64,000 bases of DNA, taken from the NCBI GenBank assembly GCA_964057225.1, contig CAXKVF010000077.1, forward strand, positions 558,001 to 622,000. The letters run 5' to 3'. Source of the stretch: Auanema rhodensis (taxonomy: Eukaryota; Nematoda; Chromadorea; Rhabditida; Rhabditidae). The notes beneath the pieces were generated by a model that searched no databases, was not told where the DNA came from, and saw nothing but the letters and a program-made list of their open reading frames with translations. The position numbers and the translations under genes are program-made. Shown piece after piece: positions 40,701 through 54,100 of the stretch; position 1 is the stretch's first letter, and each line of letters starts with the position of its first letter.

Positions 40701-41283
40701 GGGGAATCTAATTTTGAAAACCGCATCTCTTTATCTTTCACGTGAAGCGAGTTACATACCAAGTGCACATCACGTGTACATTTAATTAGCATAAATTAAA
40801 GTTCACGTAAATTTCAAAGTCATGGTTACCATGAACCAATATCAATAAAAATTTGTTTTTAGACTAATATGGACATGGGGAATCTAATTTTGAAAACCGC
40901 ATCTCTTTATCTTTCACGTGAAGCGAGTTACATACCAAGTGCACATCACGTGTACATTTAATTAGCATAAATTAAAGTTCACGTAAATTTCAAAGTCATG
41001 GTTACCATGAACCAATATCAATGAAAATTTGTTTTTAGACTAATATGAACATGGGGAATCTAATTTTGAAAACCGCATCTCTTTATCTTTCACGTGAAGC
41101 GAGTTACTTACCAAGTGCACATCACGTGTACATTTAATTAGCATAAATTAAAGTTCACGTAAATTTCAAAGTCATGGTTACCATGAACCAATATCAATAA
41201 AAATTTGTTTTTAGACTAATATGGACATGGGGAATCTAATTTTGAAAACCGCATCTCTTTATCTTTCACGTGAAGCGAGTTAC
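37764..41283 (+). repeat. Tandem 10-monomer (1760-bp) duplication
   Basis: Units 37764-39523 (M216-M225) and 39524-41283 (M226-M235) share the private marks A62C (TTTCACAGTC at 38525 and 40285), A92G with G117A in one type A monomer, and A1T (GTTACTTACC near 39343 and 41103), each pair 1760 bp apart. Both first monomers carry G123A, but M216 is type T and M226 is type A, the one cassette difference. The block is otherwise A, T alternations and an A-rich end. Confidence 0.9.
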
Positions 41284-43043
41284 ATACCAAGTGCACATCA
41301 CGTGTACATTTAATTAGCATAAATTAAAGTTCACGTAAATTTCAAAGTCATGGTTACCATGAACCAATATCAATAAAAATTTGTTTTTAGACTAATATGG
41401 ACATGGGGAATCTAATTTTGAAAACCGCATCTCTGCATCTTTCACGTGAAGCGAGTTACATACCAAGTGCACATCACGTGTACATTTAATTAGCATAAAT
41501 TAAAGTTCACGTAAATTTCAAAGTCATGGTTACCATGCACCAATATCAATAAAAATTTGTTTTTAGACTAATATGGACATGGGGAATCTAATTTTGAAAA
41601 CCGCATCTCTTTTTCTTTCACGTGAAGCGAGTTACATACCAAGTGCACATCACGTGTACATTTAATTAGCATAAATTAAAGTTCACGTAAATTTCAAAGT
41701 CATGGTTACCATGCACCAATATCAATAAAAATTTGTTTTTAGACTAATATGGACATGGGGAATCTAATTTTGAAAACCGCATCTCTTTATCTTTCACGTG
41801 AAGCGAGTTACATACCAAGTGCACATCACGTGTACAATTAATTAGCATAAATTAAAGTTCACGTAAATTTCAAAGTCATGGTTACCATGAAGCAATATCA
41901 ATAAAAATTTGTTTCTAGACTAATATGGACATGGGGAATCTAATTTTGAAAACCGCATCTCTTTATCTTTCACGTGAAGCGAGTTACATACCAAGTGAAC
42001 ATCACGTGTACATTTAATTAGCATAAATTAAAGTTCACGTAAATTTCAAAGTCATGGTTACCATGCACCAATAACAATAAAAATTTGTTTTTAGACTAAT
42101 ATGGACATGGGGAATCTAATTTTGAAAACCGCATCTCTTTTTCTTTCACGTGAAGCGAGTTACATACCAAGTGCACATCACGTGTACATTTAATTAGCAT
42201 AAATTAAAGTTCACGTAAATTTCAAAGTCATGGTTACCATGCACCAATATCAATAAAAATTTGTTTTTAGACTAATATGGACATGGGGAATCTAATTTTG
42301 AAAACCGCATCTCTTTATCTTTCACGTGAAGCGAGTTACATACCAAGTGCACATCACGTGTACAATTAATTAGCATAAATTAAAGTTCACGTAAATTTCA
42401 AAGTCATGGTTACCATGAAGCAATATCAATAAAAATTTGTTTCTAGACTAATATGGACATGGGGAATCTAATTTTGAAAACCGCATCTCTTTATCTTTCA
42501 CGTGAAGCGAGTTACATACCAAGTGAACATCACGTGTACATTTAATTAGCATAAATTAAAGTTCACGTAAATTTCAAAGTCATGGTTACCATGAAGCAAT
42601 ATCAATAAAAATTTGTTTTTAGACTAATATGGACATGGGGAATCTAATTTTGAAAACCACATCTCTTTATCTTTCACGTGAAGCGAGTTACATACCAAGT
42701 GCACATCACGTGTACATTTAATTAGCATAAATTAAAGTTCACGTAAATTTCAAAGTCATGGTTACCATGCACCAATATCAATAAAAATTTGTTTTTAGAC
42801 TAATATGGACATGGGGAATCTAATTTTGAAAACCGCATCTCTTTATCTTTCACGTGAAGCGAGTTACATACCAAGTGCACATCACGTGTACAATTAATTA
42901 GCATAAATTAAAGTTCACGTAAATTTCAAAGTCATGGTTACCATGAAGCAATATCAATAAAAATTTGTTTCTAGACTAATATGGACATGGGGAATCTAAT
43001 TTTGAAAACTGCATCTCTTTATCTTTCACGTGAAGCGAGTTAC

Positions 43044-46000
43044 ATACCAAGTGAACATCACGTGTACATTTAATTAGCATAAATTAAAGTTCACGTAAAT
43101 TTCAAAGTCATGGTTACCATGAAGCAATATCAATAAAAATTTGTTTTTAGACTAATATGGACATGGGGAATCTAATTTTGAAAACCACATCTCTTTATCT
43201 TTCACGTGAAGCGAGTTACATACCAAGTGCACATCACGTGTACATTTAATTAGCATAAATTAAAGTTCACGTAAATTTCAAAGTCATGGTTACCATGAAC
43301 CAATATCAATAAAAATTTGTTTTTAGACTAATATGGACATGGGGAATCTAATTTTGAAAACCGCATCTCTTTATCTTTCACGTGAAGCGAGTTACATACC
43401 AAGTGCACATCACGTGTACATTTAATTAGCATAAATTAAAGTTCACGTAAATTTCAAAGTCATGGTTACCATGAACTAATATCAATAAAAATTTGTTTTT
43501 AGACTAATATGGACATGGGGAATCTAATTTTGAAAACCGCATCTCTTTATCTTTCACGTGAAGCGAGTTACATACCAAGTGCACATCACGTGTACATTTA
43601 ATTAGCATAAATTAAAGTTCACGTAAATTTCAAAGTCATGGTTACCATGAACCAATATCAATAAAAATTTGTTTTTAGACTAATATGGACATGGGGAATC
43701 TAATTTTGAAAACCGCATCTCTTTATCTTTCACGTGAAGCGAGTTACATACCAAGTGCACATCACGTGTACATTTAATTAGCATAAATTAAAGTTCACGT
43801 AAATTTCAAAGTCATGGTTACCATGAACTAATATCAATAAAAATTTGTTTTTAGACTAATATGGACATGGGGAATCTAATTTTGAAAACCGCATCTCTTT
43901 ATCTTTCACGTGAAGCGAGTTACATACCAAGTGCACATCACGTGTACATTTAATTAGCATAAATTAAAGTTCACGTAAATTTCAAAGTCATGGTTACCAT
44001 GAACCAATATTAATAAAAATTTGTTTTTAGACTAATATGGACATGGGGAATCTAATTTTGAAAATCACATCTCTTTATCTTTCACGTGAAGCGAGTTACA
44101 TACCAAGTGCACATCACGTGTACATTTAATTAGCATAAATTAAAGTTCACGTAAATTTCAAAGTCATGGTTACCATGAACCAATATCAATAAAAATTTGT
44201 TTTTAGACTAATATGGACATGGGGAATCTAATTTTGAAAACCGCATCTCTTTATCTTTCACGTGAAGCGAGTTACATACCAAGTGCACATCACGTGTACA
44301 TTTAATTAGCATAAATTAAAGTTCACGTAAATTTCAAAGTCATGGTTACCATGAACTAATATCAATAAAAATTTGTTTTTAGACTAATATGGACATGGGG
44401 AATCTAATTTTGAAAACCGCATCTCTTTATCTTTCACGTGAAGCGAGTTACATACCAAGTGCACATCACGTGTACATTTAATTAGCATAAATTAAAGTTC
44501 ACGTAAATTTCAAAGTCATGGTTACCATGAACCAATATTAATAAAAATTTGTTTTTAGACTAATATGGACATGGGGAATCTAATTTTGAAAACCACATCT
44601 CTTTATCTTTCACGTGAAGCGAGTTACATACCAAGTGCACATCACGTGTACATTTAATTAGCATAAATTAAAGTTCACGTAAATTTCAAAGTCATGGTTA
44701 CCATGAACCAATATCAATAAAAATTTGTTTTTAGACTAATATGGACATGGGGAATCTAATTTTGAAAACCGCATCTCTGCATCTTTCACGTGAAGCGAGT
44801 TACATACCAAGTGCACATCACGTGTACATTTAATTAGCATAAATTAAAGTTCACGTAAATTTCAAAGTCATGGTTACCATGCACCAATATCAATAAAAAT
44901 TTGTTTTTAGACTAATATGGACATGGGGAATCTAATTTTGAAAACCGCATCTCTTTTTCTTTCACGTGAAGCGAGTTACATACCAAGTGCACATCACGTG
45001 TACATTTAATTAGCATAAATTAAAGTTCACGTAAATTTCAAAGTCATGGTTACCATGCACCAATATCAATAAAAATTTGTTTTTAGACTAATATGGACAT
45101 GGGGAATCTAATTTTGAAAACCGCATCTCTTTATCTTTCACGTGAAGCGAGTTACATACCAAGTGAACATCACGTGTACATTTAATTAGCATAAATTAAA
45201 GTTCACGTAAATTTCAAAGTCATGGTTACCATGAAGCAATATCAATAAAAATTTGTTTTTAGACTAATATGGACATGGGGAATCTAATTTTGAAAACCAC
45301 ATCTCTTTATCTTTCACGTGAAGCGAGTTACATACCAAGTGCACATCACGTGTACATTTAATTAGCATAAATTAAAGTTCACGTAAATTTCAAAGTCATG
45401 GTTATCATGAACCAATATCAATAAAAATTTGTTTTTAGACTAATATGGACATGGGGAATCTAATTTTGAAAACCGCATCTCTTTATCTTTCACGTGAAGC
45501 GAGTTACATACCAAGTGCACATCACGTGTACATTTAATTAGCATAAATTAAAGTTCACGTAAATTTCAAAGTCATGGTTACCATGAACTAATATCAATAA
45601 AAATTTGTTTTTAGACTAATATGGACATGGGGAATCTAATTTTGAAAACCGCATCTCTTTATCTTTCACGTGAAGCGAGTTACATACCAAGTGCACATCA
45701 CGTGTACATTTAATTAGCATAAATTAAAGTTCACGTAAATTTCAAAGTCATGGTTACCATGAACCAATATCAATAAAAATTTGTTTTTAGACTAATATGG
45801 ACATGGGGAATCTAATTTTGAAAACCGCATCTCTTTATCTTTCACGTGAAGCGAGTTACATACCAAGTGCACATCACGTGTACATTTAATTAGCATAAAT
45901 TAAAGTTCACGTAAATTTCAAAGTCATGGTTACCATGAACTAATATCAATAAAAATTTGTTTTTAGACTAATATGGACATGGGGAATCTAATTTTGAAAA

Positions 46001-46739
46001 CCGCATCTCTTTATCTTTCACGTGAAGCGAGTTACATACCAAGTGCACATCACGTGTACATTTAATTAGCATAAATTAAAGTTCACGTAAATTTCAAAGT
46101 CATGGTTACCATGAACCAATATTAATAAAAAATTGTTTTTAGACTAATATGGACATGGGGAATCTAATTTTGAAAATCACATCTCTTTATCTTTCACGTG
46201 AAGCGAGTTACATACCAAGTGCACATCACGTGTACATTTAATTAGCATAAATTAAAGTTCACGTAAATTTCAAAGTCATGGTTACCATGAACCAATATCA
46301 ATAAAAATTTGTTTTTAGACTAATATGGACATGGGGAATCTAATTTTGAAAACCGCATCTCTTTATCTTTCACGTGAAGCGAGTTACATACCAAGTGCAC
46401 ATCACGTGTACATTTAATTAGCATAAATTAAAGTTCACGTAAATTTCAAAGTCATGGTTACCATGAACTAATATCAATAAAAATTTGTTTTTAGACTAAT
46501 ATGGACATGGGGAATCTAATTTTGAAAACCGCATCTCTTTATCTTTCACGTGAAGCGAGTTACATACCAAGTGCACATCACGTGTACATTTAATTAGCAT
46601 AAATTAAAGTTCACGTAAATTTCAAAGTCATGGTTACCATGAACCAATATTAATAAAAATTTGTTTTTAGACTAATATGGACATGGGGAATCTAATTTTG
46701 AAAACCGCATCTCTTTATCTTTCACGTGAAGCGAGTTAC
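43044..46739 (+). repeat. 9-monomer segment duplicated at 2112-bp offset
   Basis: M246-M254 (43044-44627) and M258-M266 (45156-46739) share the order G with C11A/G144A, A, T, A, T, A with C88T plus C142T/G144A, A, T, A with C88T. The offset is 12 monomers. Between them lie M255-M257 (A with 'g' tail, C with 't' tail, C), so the complete unit is 12 monomers (43044-45155). Differences are C74T in M259, T97A in M263, and G144A in M254 but not in M266. Confidence 0.85.
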
Positions 46740-48147
46740 ATACCAAGTGCACATCACGTGTACAATTAATTAGCATAAATTAAAGTTCACGTAAATTTCA
46801 AAGTCATGGTTACCATGAACTAATATCAATAAAAATTTGTTTTTAGACTAATATGGACATGGGGAATCTAATTTTGAAAACCGCATCTCTTTATCTTTCA
46901 CGTGAAGCGAGTTACATACCAAGTGCACATCACGTGTACATTTAATTAGCATAAATTAAAGTTCACGTAAATTTCAAAGTCATGGTTACCATGAACCAAT
47001 ATCAATAAAAATTTGTTTTTAGACTAATATGGACATGGGGAATCTAATTTTGAAAACCGCATCTCTTTATCTTTCACGTGAAGCGAGTTACATACCAAGT
47101 GCACATCACGTGTACATTTAATTAGCATAAATTAAAGTTCACGTAAATTTCAAAGTCATGGTTACCATGAACCAATATCAATAAAAATTTGTTTTTAGAC
47201 TAATATGGACATGGGGAATCTAATTTTGAAAACCACATCTCTTTATCTTTCACGTGAAGCGAGTTACATACCAAGTGCACATCACGTGTACATTTAATTA
47301 GCATAAATTAAAGTTCACGTAAATTTCAAAGTCATGGTTACCATGAACCAATATCAATAAAAATTTGTTTTTAGACTAATATGGACATGGGGAATCTAAT
47401 TTTGAAAACCGCATCTCTTTATCTTTCACGTGAAGCGAGTTACATACCAAGTGCACATCACGTGTACATTTAATTAGCATAAATTAAAGTTCACGTAAAT
47501 TTCAAAGTCATGGTTACCATGAACTAATATCAATAAAAATTTGTTTTTAGACTAATATGGACATGGGGAATCTAATTTTGAAAACCGCATCTCTTTATCT
47601 TTCACGTGAAGCGAGTTACATACCAAGTGCACATCACGTGTACATTTAATTAGCATAAATTAAAGTTCACGTAAATTTCAAAGTCATGGTTACCATGAAC
47701 CAATATCAATAAAAATTTGTTTTTAGACTAATATGGACATGGGGAATCTAATTTTGAAAACCGCATCTCTTTATCTTTCACGTGAAGCGAGTTACATACC
47801 AAGTGCACATCACGTGTACATTTAATTAGCATAAATTAAAGTTCACGTAAATTTCAAAGTCATGGTTACCATGAACCAATATCAATAAAAATTTGTTTTT
47901 AGACTAATATGGACATGGGGAATCTAATTTTGAAAACCGCATCTCTGCATCTTTCACGTGAAGCGAGTTACATACCAAGTGCACATCACGTGTACATTTA
48001 ATTAGCATAAATTAAAGTTCACGTAAATTTCAAAGTCATGGTTACCATGCACCAATATCAATAAAAATTTGTTTTTAGACTAATATGGACATGGGGAATC
48101 TAATTTTGAAAACCGCATCTCTTTTTCTTTCACGTGAAGCGAGTTAC

Positions 48148-51100
48148 ATACCAAGTGCACATCACGTGTACATTTAATTAGCATAAATTAAAGTTCACGT
48201 AAATTTCAAAGTCATGGTTACCATGCACCAATATCAATAAAAATTTGTTTTTAGACTAATATGGACATGGGGAATCTAATTTTGAAAACCGCATCTCTTT
48301 ATCTTTCACGTGAAGCGAGTTACATACCAAGTGCACATCACGTGTACAATTAATTAGCATAAATTAAAGTTCACGTAAATTTCAAAGTCATGGTTACCAT
48401 GAAGCAATATCAATAAAAATTTGTTTCTAGACTAATATGGACATGGGGAATCTAATTTTGAAAACCGCATCTCTTTATCTTTCACGTGAAGCGAGTTACA
48501 TACCAAGTGAACATCACGTGTACATTTAATTAGCATAAATTAAAGTTCACGTAAATTTCAAAGTCATGGTTACCATGAAGCAATATCAATAAAAATTTGT
48601 TTTTAGACTAATATGGACATGGGGAATCTAATTTTGAAAACCACATCTCTTTATCTTTCACGTGAAGCGAGTTACATACCAAGTGCACATCACGTGTACA
48701 TTTAATTAGCATAAATTAAAGTTCACGTAAATTTCAAAGTCATGGTTACCATGAACCAATATCAATAAAAATTTGTTTTTAGACTAATATGGACATGGGG
48801 AATCTAATTTTGAAAACCGCATCTCTTTATCTTTCACGTGAAGCGAGTTACATACCAAGTGCACATCACGTGTACATTTAATTAGCATAAATTAAAGTTC
48901 ACGTAAATTTCAAAGTCATGGTTACCATGAACTAATATCAATAAAAATTTGTTTTTAGACTAATATGGACATGGGGAATCTAATTTTGAAAACCGCATCT
49001 CTTTATCTTTCACGTGAAGCGAGTTACATACCAAGTGCACATCACGTGTACATTTAATTAGCATAAATTAAAGTTCACGTAAATTTCAAAGTCATGGTTA
49101 CCATGAACCAATATCAATAAAAATTTGTTTTTAGACTAATATGGACATGGGGAATCTAATTTTGAAAACCGCATCTCTTTTTCTTTCACGTGAAGCGAGT
49201 TACATACCAAGTGCACATCACGTGTACATTTAATTAGCATAAATTAAAGTTCACGTAAATTTCAAAGTCATGGTTACCATGCACCAATATCAATAAAAAT
49301 TTGTTTTTAGACTAATATGGACATGGGGAATCTAATTTTGAAAACCGCATCTCTTTATCTTTCACGTGAAGCGAGTTACATACCAAGTGCACATCACGTG
49401 TACAATTAATTAGCATAAATTAAAGTTCACGTAAATTTCAAAGTCATGGTTACCATGAAGCAATATCAATAAAAATTTGTTTCTAGACTAATATGGACAT
49501 GGGGAATCTAATTTTGAAAACCGCATCTCTTTATCTTTCACGTGAAGCGAGTTACATACCAAGTGAACATCACGTGTACATTTAATTAGCATAAATTAAA
49601 GTTCACGTAAATTTCAAAGTCATGGTTACCATGAAGCAATATCAATAAAAATTTGTTTTTAGACTAATATGGACATGGGGAATCTAATTTTGAAAACCAC
49701 ATCTCTTTATCTTTCACGTGAAGCGAGTTACATACCAAGTGCACATCACGTGTACATTTAATTAGCATAAATTAAAGTTCACGTAAATTTCAAAGTCATG
49801 GTTACCATGAACCAATATCAATAAAAATTTGTTTTTGGACTAATATGGACATGGGGAATCTAATTTTGAAAACCGCATCTCTTTATCTTTCACGTGAAGC
49901 GAGTTACATACCAAGTGCACATCACGTGTACATTTAATTAGCATAAATTAAAGTTCACGTAAATTTCAAAGTCATGGTTACCATGAACTAATATCAATAA
50001 AAATTTGTTTTTAGACTAATATGGACATGGGGAATCTAATTTTGAAAACCGCATCTCTTTATCTTTCACGTGAAGCGAGTTACATACCAAGTGCACATCA
50101 CGTGTACATTTAATTAGCATAAATTAAAGTTCACGTAAATTTCAAAGTCATGGTTACCATGAACCAATATCAATAAAAATTTGTTTTTAGACTAATATGG
50201 ACATGGGGAATCTAATTTTGAAAACCGCATCTCTTTATCTTTCACGTGAAGCGAGTTACATACCAAGTGCACATCACGTGTACATTTAATTAGCATAAAT
50301 TAAAGTTCACGTAAATTTCAAAGTCATGGTTACCATGAAGCAATATCAATAAAAATTTGTTTCTAGACTAATATGGACATGGGGAATCTAATTTTGAAAA
50401 CCGCATCTCTTTATCTTTCACGTGAAGCGAGTTACATACCAAGTGAACATCACGTGTACATTTAATTAGCATAAATTAAAGTTCACGTAAATTTCAAAGT
50501 CATGGTTACCATGAAGCAATATCAATAAAAATTTGTTTTTAGACTAATATGGACATGGGGAATCTAATTTTGAAAACCACATCTCTTTATCTTTCACGTG
50601 AAGCGAGTTACATACCAAGTGCACATCACGTGTACATTTAATTAGCATAAATTAAAGTTCACGTAAATTTCAAAGTCATGGTTACCATGAACCAATATCA
50701 ATAAAAATTTGTTTTTAGACTAATATGGACATGGGGAATCTAATTTTGAAAACCGCATCTCTTTATCTTTCACGTGAAGCGAGTTACATACCAAGTGCAC
50801 ATCACGTGTACATTTAATTAGCATAAATTAAAGTTCACGTAAATTTCAAAGTCATGGTTACCATGAACTAATATCAATAAAAATTTGTTTTTAGACTAAT
50901 ATGGACATGGGGAATCTAATTTTGAAAACCGCATCTCTTTATCTTTCACGTGAAGCGAGTTACATACCAAGTGCACATCACGTGTACATTTAATTAGCAT
51001 AAATTAAAGTTCACGTAAATTTCAAAGTCATGGTTACCATGAACCAATATCAATAAAAATTTGTTTTTAGACTAATATGGACATGGGGAATCTAATTTTG

Positions 51101-54100
51101 AAAACCGCATCTCTTTATCTTTCACGTGAAGCGAGTTACATACCAAGTGCACATCACGTGTACATTTAATTAGCATAAATTAAAGTTCACGTAAATTTCA
51201 AAGTCATGGTTACCATGCACCAATATCAATAAAAATTTGTTTTTAGACTAATATGGACATGGGGAATCTAATTTTGAAAACCGCATCTCTTTTTCTTTCA
51301 CGTGAAGCGAGTTACATACCAAGTGCACATCACGTGTACATTTAATTAGCATAAATTAAAGTTCACGTAAATTTCAAAGTCATGGTTACCATGCACCAAT
51401 ATCAATAAAAATTTGTTTTTAGACTAATATGGACATGGGGAATCTAATTTTGAAAACCGCATCTCTTTATCTTTCACGTGAAGCGAGTTACATACCAAGT
51501 GCACATCACGTGTACAATTAATTAGCATAAATTAAAGTTCACGTAAATTTCAAAGTCATGGTTACCATGAAGCAATATCAATAAAAATTTGTTTCTAGAC
51601 TAATATGGACATGGGGAATCTAATTTTGAAAACCGCATCTCTTTATCTTTCACGTGAAGCGAGTTACATACCAAGTGAACATCACGTGTACATTTAATTA
51701 GCATAAATTAAAGTTCACGTAAATTTCAAAGTCATGGTTACCATGAAGCAATATCAATAAAAATTTGTTTTTAGACTAATATGGACATGGGGAATCTAAT
51801 TTTGAAAACCACATCTCTTTATCTTTCACGTGAAGCGAGTTACATACCAAGTGCACATCACGTGTACATTTAATTAGCATAAATTAAAGTTCACGTAAAT
51901 TTCAAAGTCATGGTTACCATGAACCAATATCAATAAAAATTTGTTTTTAGACTAATATGGACATGGGGAATCTAATTTTGAAAACCGCATCTCTTTATCT
52001 TTCACGTGAAGCGAGTTACATACCAAGTGCACATCACGTGTACATTTAATTAGCATAAATTAAAGTTCACGTAAATTTCAAAGTCATGGTTACCATGAAC
52101 TAATATCAATAAAAATTTGTTTTTAGACTAATATGGACATGGGGAATCTAATTTTGAAAACCGCATCTCTTTATCTTTCACGTGAAGCGAGTTACATACC
52201 AAGTGCACATCACGTGTACATTTAATTAGCATAAATTAAAGTTCACGTAAATTTCAAAGTCATGGTTACCATGAACCAATATCAATAAAAATTTGTTTTT
52301 AGACTAATATGGACATGGGGAATCTAATTTTGAAAACCGCATCTCTTTATCTTTCACGTGAAGCGAGTTACATACCAAGTGCACATCACGTGTACATTTA
52401 ATTAGCATAAATTAAAGTTCACGTAAATTTCAAAGTCATGGTTACCATGAAGCAATATCAATAAAAATTTGTTTCTAGACTAATATGGACATGGGGAATC
52501 TAATTTTGAAAACCGCATCTCTTTTTCTTTCACGTGAAGCGAGTTACATACCAAGTGCACATCACGTGTACATTTAATTAGCATAAATTAAAGTTCACGT
52601 AAATTTCAAAGTCATGGTTACCATGCACCAATATCAATAAAAATTTGTTTTTAGACTAATATGGACATGGGGAATCTAATTTTGAAAACCGCATCTCTTT
52701 ATCTTTCACGTGAAGCGAGTTACATACCAAGTGCACATCACGTGTACAATTAATTAGCATAAATTAAAGTTCACGTAAATTTCAAAGTCATGGTTACCAT
52801 GAAGCAATATCAATAAAAATTTGTTTCTAGACTAATATGGACATGGGGAATCTAATTTTGAAAACCGCATCTCTTTATCTTTCACGTGAAGCGAGTTACA
52901 TACCAAGTGAACATCACGTGTACATTTAATTAGCATAAATTAAAGTTCACGTAAATTTCAAAGTCATGGTTACCATGAAGCAATATCAATAAAAATTTGT
53001 TTTTAGACTAATATGGACATGGGGAATCTAATTTTGAAAACCACATCTCTTTATCTTTCACGTGAAGCGAGTTACATACCAAGTGCACATCACGTGTACA
53101 TTTAATTAGCATAAATTAAAGTTCACGTAAATTTCAAAGTCATGGTTACCATGAACCAATATCAATAAAAATTTGTTTTTAGACTAATATGGACATGGGA
53201 AATCTAATTTTGAAAACCGCATCTCTTTATCTTTCACGTGAAGCGAGTTACATACCAAGTGCACATCACGTGTACATTTAATTAGCATAAATTAAAGTTC
53301 ACGTAAATTTCAAAGTCATGGTTACCATGAACTAATATCAATAAAAATTTGTTTTTAGACTAATATGGACATGGGGAATCTAATTTTGAAAACCGCATCT
53401 CTTTATCTTTCACGTGAAGTGAGTTACATACCAAGTGCACATCACGTGTACATTTAATTAGCATAAATTAAAGTTCACGTAAATTTCAAAGTCATGGTTA
53501 CCATGAACCAATATCAATAAAAATTTGTTTTTAGACTAATATGGACATGGGGAATCTAATTTTGAAAACCGCATCTCTTTATCTTTCACGTGAAGCGAGT
53601 TACATACCAAGTGCACATCACGTGTACATTTAATTAGCATAAATTAAAGTTCACGTAAATTTCAAAGTCATGGTTACCATGAAGCAATATCAATAAAAAT
53701 TTGTTTCTAGACTAATATGGACATGTGGAATCTAATTTTGAAAACCGCATCTCTTTATCTTTCACGTGAAGCGAGTTACATACCAAGTGAACATCACGTG
53801 TACATTTAATTAGCATAAATTAAAGTTCACGTAAATTTCAAAGTCATGGTTACCATGAAGCAATATCAATAAAAATTTGTTTCTAGACTAATATGGACAT
53901 GGGGAATCTAATTTTGAAAACCGCATCTCTTTATCTTTCACGTGAAGCGAGTTACATACCAAGTGAACATCACGTGTACATTTAATTAGCATAAATTAAA
54001 GTTCACGTAAATTTCAAAGTCATGGTTACCATGAAGCAATATCAATAAAAATTTGTTTTTAGACTAATATGGACATGGGGAATCTAATTTTGAAAACCAC

